In this document: one piece after another, positions 5,736-6,607 of the stretch | Numbering within the stretch: position 1 is the stretch's first letter | Layout: the number at the start of each line of letters is the position of its first letter | NCBI GenBank assembly: GCA_037892765.1 | Contig: JBBKBW010000079.1 | DNA from: Clostridium_AQ sp900552125 | GTDB lineage: Bacteria > Bacillota_I > Bacilli_A > Erysipelotrichales > Erysipelotrichaceae | DNA: 6,607 nt | Reading direction: 5' to 3' (one strand) | Program-made: the position numbers and the translations under genes | Notes under the pieces: generated by a model | Told to the model about the DNA's origin: nothing | Databases searched by the model: none | The model's input: the letters and a program-made list of their open reading frames with translations, nothing else

Positions 5736-6085
5736 AAAAATTTGATAGTATTCTAATTGATAAAGATAATAATCTATTTGAAATAGTGGATGGAACTAAA
5801 GGAAAATATGAATTAAGTTCTATAAAAAAGATTAGCATTTTGAATGAAGATGCGAATTTCAAAGGAAAAACAGAGCCATTTTTACATCAAATATTGGGTG
5901 GAGCATCATTTTTTATAGTAGGAGAACCTAAGTTGTTTGTAGGATTAAAAATTATAACTAATGATGATAAAATTTTAGCAGTTTACATTTCGAAGAATGC
6001 AATATTATTTAATTCTGAAAAGTATCAAAAAGATATAAAAGAAGCAAAAAAAATTGCACATCTACTAGAAAATAAACAAAGATAA
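5732..6085 (+). CDS. Small predicted cytoplasmic protein coupled to the secreted protein (117 aa)
   Basis: A TTG start at 5720 is possible, but the ATG at 5732 is preferred: it follows GGGGG five bases upstream and overlaps the previous stop as ATGA, a translational-coupling arrangement. There is no signal peptide and no clear membrane helix. The sequence begins MKKFDSILIDKDNNLFEIVD, has GKYELSSIKKISILNED, a Gly-rich centre (LGGASFFIVGEPKLFVG), KIITNDDKILAVYIS, and a lysine-rich C-terminal helix (KYQKDIKEAKKIAHLLENKQ). Alternating beta strands with one final helix resemble a small PH-like fold, judged by eye only. Coupling to a secreted protein would suit an immunity or partner protein; this is inference. 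Confidence 0.8.
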   Translation: MKKFDSILIDKDNNLFEIVDGTKGKYELSSIKKISILNEDANFKGKTEPFLHQILGGASFFIVGEPKLFVGLKIITNDDKILAVYISKNAILFNSEKYQKDIKEAKKIAHLLENKQR

Positions 6086-6091
6086 TAAAGT

Positions 6092-6158
6092 AAAAAGGAA
6101 AGTATATATAATCAAAGAAAGAATAATTAGAATTTGGTCATTATATTTTCCTTTTTTT
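6092..6158 (+). terminator. Weak candidate terminator after the 189/117-aa pair
   Basis: AAAAAGGAAA (6092-6101) pairs with TTTCCTTTTT (6147-6156), extended by TATA/ATAT with a bulge, and the right arm runs into seven T residues. The loop is long (about 35-45 nt) and the stem is A/T-rich, so efficiency would be low. Confidence 0.3.
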
Positions 6159-6194
6159 GTTAAGAAACTTAGAAAAATGTATTCTAATGATATG

Positions 6195-6249
6195 ATCCCA
6201 CCTCCATAGACACACGAAATAAACAAACGTGTATCTATGGAGGTGGGAT
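6195..6249 (+). promoter_or_regulatory. 22-bp stem-loop hiding the orfA ribosome binding site
   Basis: Arms at 6195-6216 and 6228-6249 match at 21 of 22 pairs around the 11-nt loop AAATAAACAAA, and the right arm runs straight into TTTTT. The arm contains GGAGGTG (6239-6245), the only plausible ribosome site for the ATG at 6256. An RNA entering from outside would fold and hide the site, and could terminate at the T-run, whereas a transcript starting inside the hairpin would not. IS elements are known to block impinging transcripts in this way; its use here is inferred from the sequence. Confidence 0.75.
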
Positions 6250-6255
6250 TTTTCT

Positions 6256-6607
6256 ATGGGAAGAAAACCAAAATTATCAATAGAAGAAAAAGTATATATT
6301 TGTGAACAATATTTAAACAGAAAGAAAAGCGTAAGAGAACTTACTAATGATTTTAATGTTGGTACCAACGCAATAAGAATATGGATAAAGATGTATCAGT
6401 CATTGGGACCAGGATCTTTCAACCATAAAACACATAATGCAAAATATACTAAAGAGTTCAAACAACAGGTGGTTGAAGCCTATTTAGCAGGAGAAGGTTC
6501 TATTGATTATGTAACCATTAAATATGAAATTCCTTCATATAATACTGTCAGAAGCTGGATTAAGAAGTATAATAACCTTGAAGCACTTAAGGATTATGAT
6601 CCTAAGC
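6256..6607 (+). CDS. IS3-family transposase OrfA (IS150-like), N-terminal 117 residues
   Basis: The frame is open from the ATG at 6256 to the end of the window. It starts MGRKPKLSIEEKVYICEQYL and carries a first helix-turn-helix (about residues 5-45: KSVRELTNDFNVGTNAIRIW). A second follows (about 68-105: YTKEFKQQVVEAYLAGEGS, then YNTVRSWIKKYN). Two tandem HTH units then a DYDPK segment are typical of IS150/IS1223-group OrfA, which binds the element's ends; the DDE catalytic part would be made by frameshifting into orfB, which lies outside the window. It faces away from the decayed operons. Whether the full copy is active cannot be judged. Confidence 0.85.
   Translation, partial: MGRKPKLSIEEKVYICEQYLNRKKSVRELTNDFNVGTNAIRIWIKMYQSLGPGSFNHKTHNAKYTKEFKQQVVEAYLAGEGSIDYVTIKYEIPSYNTVRSWIKKYNNLEALKDYDPK

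Larger units (their letters stand above)
6193..6607 (+). mobile_element. Left end of an IS3-family (IS150-like) insertion sequence, cut by the window edge
   Basis: The element contains the start of orfA and an upstream hairpin. The left tip probably lies near TGATCCCACC at about 6193, since IS3-family ends usually begin with TG, but the right end and target duplication are outside the window. The unrelated AT-rich sequence to the left fits a junction here. The exact boundary is uncertain by about 10 bases. Confidence 0.6.

Noticed and set aside
5674..5862. Minus-strand 62-codon frame
   Set aside because: It is a shadow across the coupled junction of two well-supported plus-strand genes.
6141..6368. 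Minus-strand 75-codon frame
   Set aside because: It is antisense to the IS hairpin and orfA, and the transposase frame is clear.

Overview
The window is strongly AT-rich. It has Gram-positive ribosome binding sites (TAAGGAGGG, GAGGAGAT), Lys-Lys-rich signal peptides, a BlaI/M56 regulatory pair and an IS3-family transposase. This points to a low-GC Firmicute, most likely a member of the Lactobacillales or Bacillales; the genus cannot be fixed from the sequence alone. The content is accessory: small secreted or membrane proteins, several broken genes and the start of an insertion sequence.

Left block (1-2157, minus strand): three genes read leftwards, probably as one operon from a promoter near 2129-2157. 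They are a secreted matrixin-like zinc protease interrupted by one in-frame TAA (1496-2026), an intact 186-residue membrane-anchored or secreted protein of unknown function (903-1463), and a predicted ABC-type permease (790 to beyond the left edge) whose frame shifts twice between 200 and 262, once at an AT-dinucleotide run. A 500-base spacer (2041-2551) holds an imperfect stem-loop but no gene.

Middle block (2552-4265, minus strand): a tightly packed BlaI-type repressor, M56 (BlaR1-type) membrane metalloprotease and small secreted peptide operon, with 4-nt gaps between genes. The repressor has an in-frame TAA at codon 43. The M56 gene is split by a 1-nt frame change at a TTGA overlap and has no penicillin-binding sensor domain. 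Only the 73-residue secreted peptide is intact. Divergent from it (4357-4855, plus strand), a good promoter overlapping a dyad drives a short decayed operon: a small-peptide relic, a DUF3139-like relic and an 18-codon stub ending in a long stem-loop.

Right block (5026-6085, plus strand): an intact secreted 189-residue protein is translationally coupled by an ATGA overlap to a 117-residue predicted cytoplasmic protein. Neither family is recognised. The arrangement would suit a secreted effector and its partner or immunity protein, but that is inference.

The right edge (about 6193-6607) is the left end of an IS3-family (IS150-like) element. A 22-bp stem-loop there would hide the ribosome binding site of orfA and could also terminate incoming transcription.

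The main theme is decay: five or six genes carry lesions while their neighbours stay open. The M56/BlaI operon paired with a small secreted peptide, and the 189/117-residue pair, are the most interesting intact content.
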